Below are positions 13,534 through 13,539 of a DNA stretch of 13,539 nt, in pieces (the stretch's first letter is position 1; the number at the start of each line of letters is the position of its first letter). The DNA comes from Spirochaetaceae bacterium (GTDB taxonomy: Bacteria > Spirochaetota > Spirochaetia > Treponematales > Treponemataceae): NCBI GenBank assembly GCA_031290725.1, contig JAITMZ010000002.1, positions 1 through 13,539 of the forward strand. Reading direction: 5' to 3'. Below the pieces are notes generated by a model. That model had not been told where the DNA came from. It saw nothing but the letters and a program-made list of their open reading frames with translations, and ran no database searches. The position numbers were made by a program, and so were the translations under genes.

Positions 13534-13539
13534 GTAGGG

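Noticed and set aside
1..13539. CRISPR arrays, insertion sequences, phage genes, attachment sites
   Set aside because: No regularly spaced repeats, transposase or integrase motifs. The tRNA-Gly 3' end shows no duplicated copy in the window that would mark an integration site.

Overview
The window is G+C-rich and fits a chromosomal segment of a treponeme-like spirochaete. That assignment is inference: it rests on a dimeric-type glycyl-tRNA synthetase, a single-RRM glycine-tailed RNA-binding protein, short loose lipoprotein signals and the mix of genes, not on a marker gene. It is mostly housekeeping. I see no transposase, integrase, phage gene, CRISPR array or toxin-antitoxin pair.

Layout, left to right. 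(1) A secreted LamG/fibronectin-III protein overlaps by 4 bases a cytoplasmic HD-GYP-like protein whose metal ligands are partly lost (5-2817). (2) A tRNA-Gly(CCC) with its own promoter ends 4 bases before the leuB start codon, so leuB seems to be expressed as the 3' part of a tRNA transcript (2834-4054). (3) A minus-strand block holds an alpha/beta-hydrolase esterase, an RRM protein with a long structured leader, and an M28-type peptidase; large near-perfect hairpins separate the genes (4058-6664). (4) A tiny lipoprotein-like ORF runs into the glyQS promoter, followed by glyQS (6709-8249). (5) A 769-base region without a convincing protein gene carries on the minus strand a consensus promoter, about 90 nt of tightly packed hairpins and a strong intrinsic terminator: a free-standing small RNA whose hairpins carry anti-Shine-Dalgarno-like pyrimidine motifs. 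The rest of the gap, upstream of argG, has tandem repeats and hairpins. (6) argG is followed at 19 bases by a TPR lipoprotein, then by a glycosyltransferase-acyltransferase fusion likely to act in glycolipid synthesis (9019-12950). (7) A convergent RelA/SpoT-type HD hydrolase runs to the right edge.

Metabolic themes are amino-acid synthesis (leuB, argG), glycine decoding (tRNA-Gly, GlyRS) and envelope lipid or surface functions (LamG protein, lipoproteins, GT-PlsC fusion). Five promoters are close to the sigma-70 consensus (TTGACA or TTGACT, 16-17 bp spacer, TATACT, TATAAT or TATTTT), which makes the transcription units readable. The two most interesting points are the candidate small RNA at 8463-8553 and the tRNA-leuB fusion transcript.
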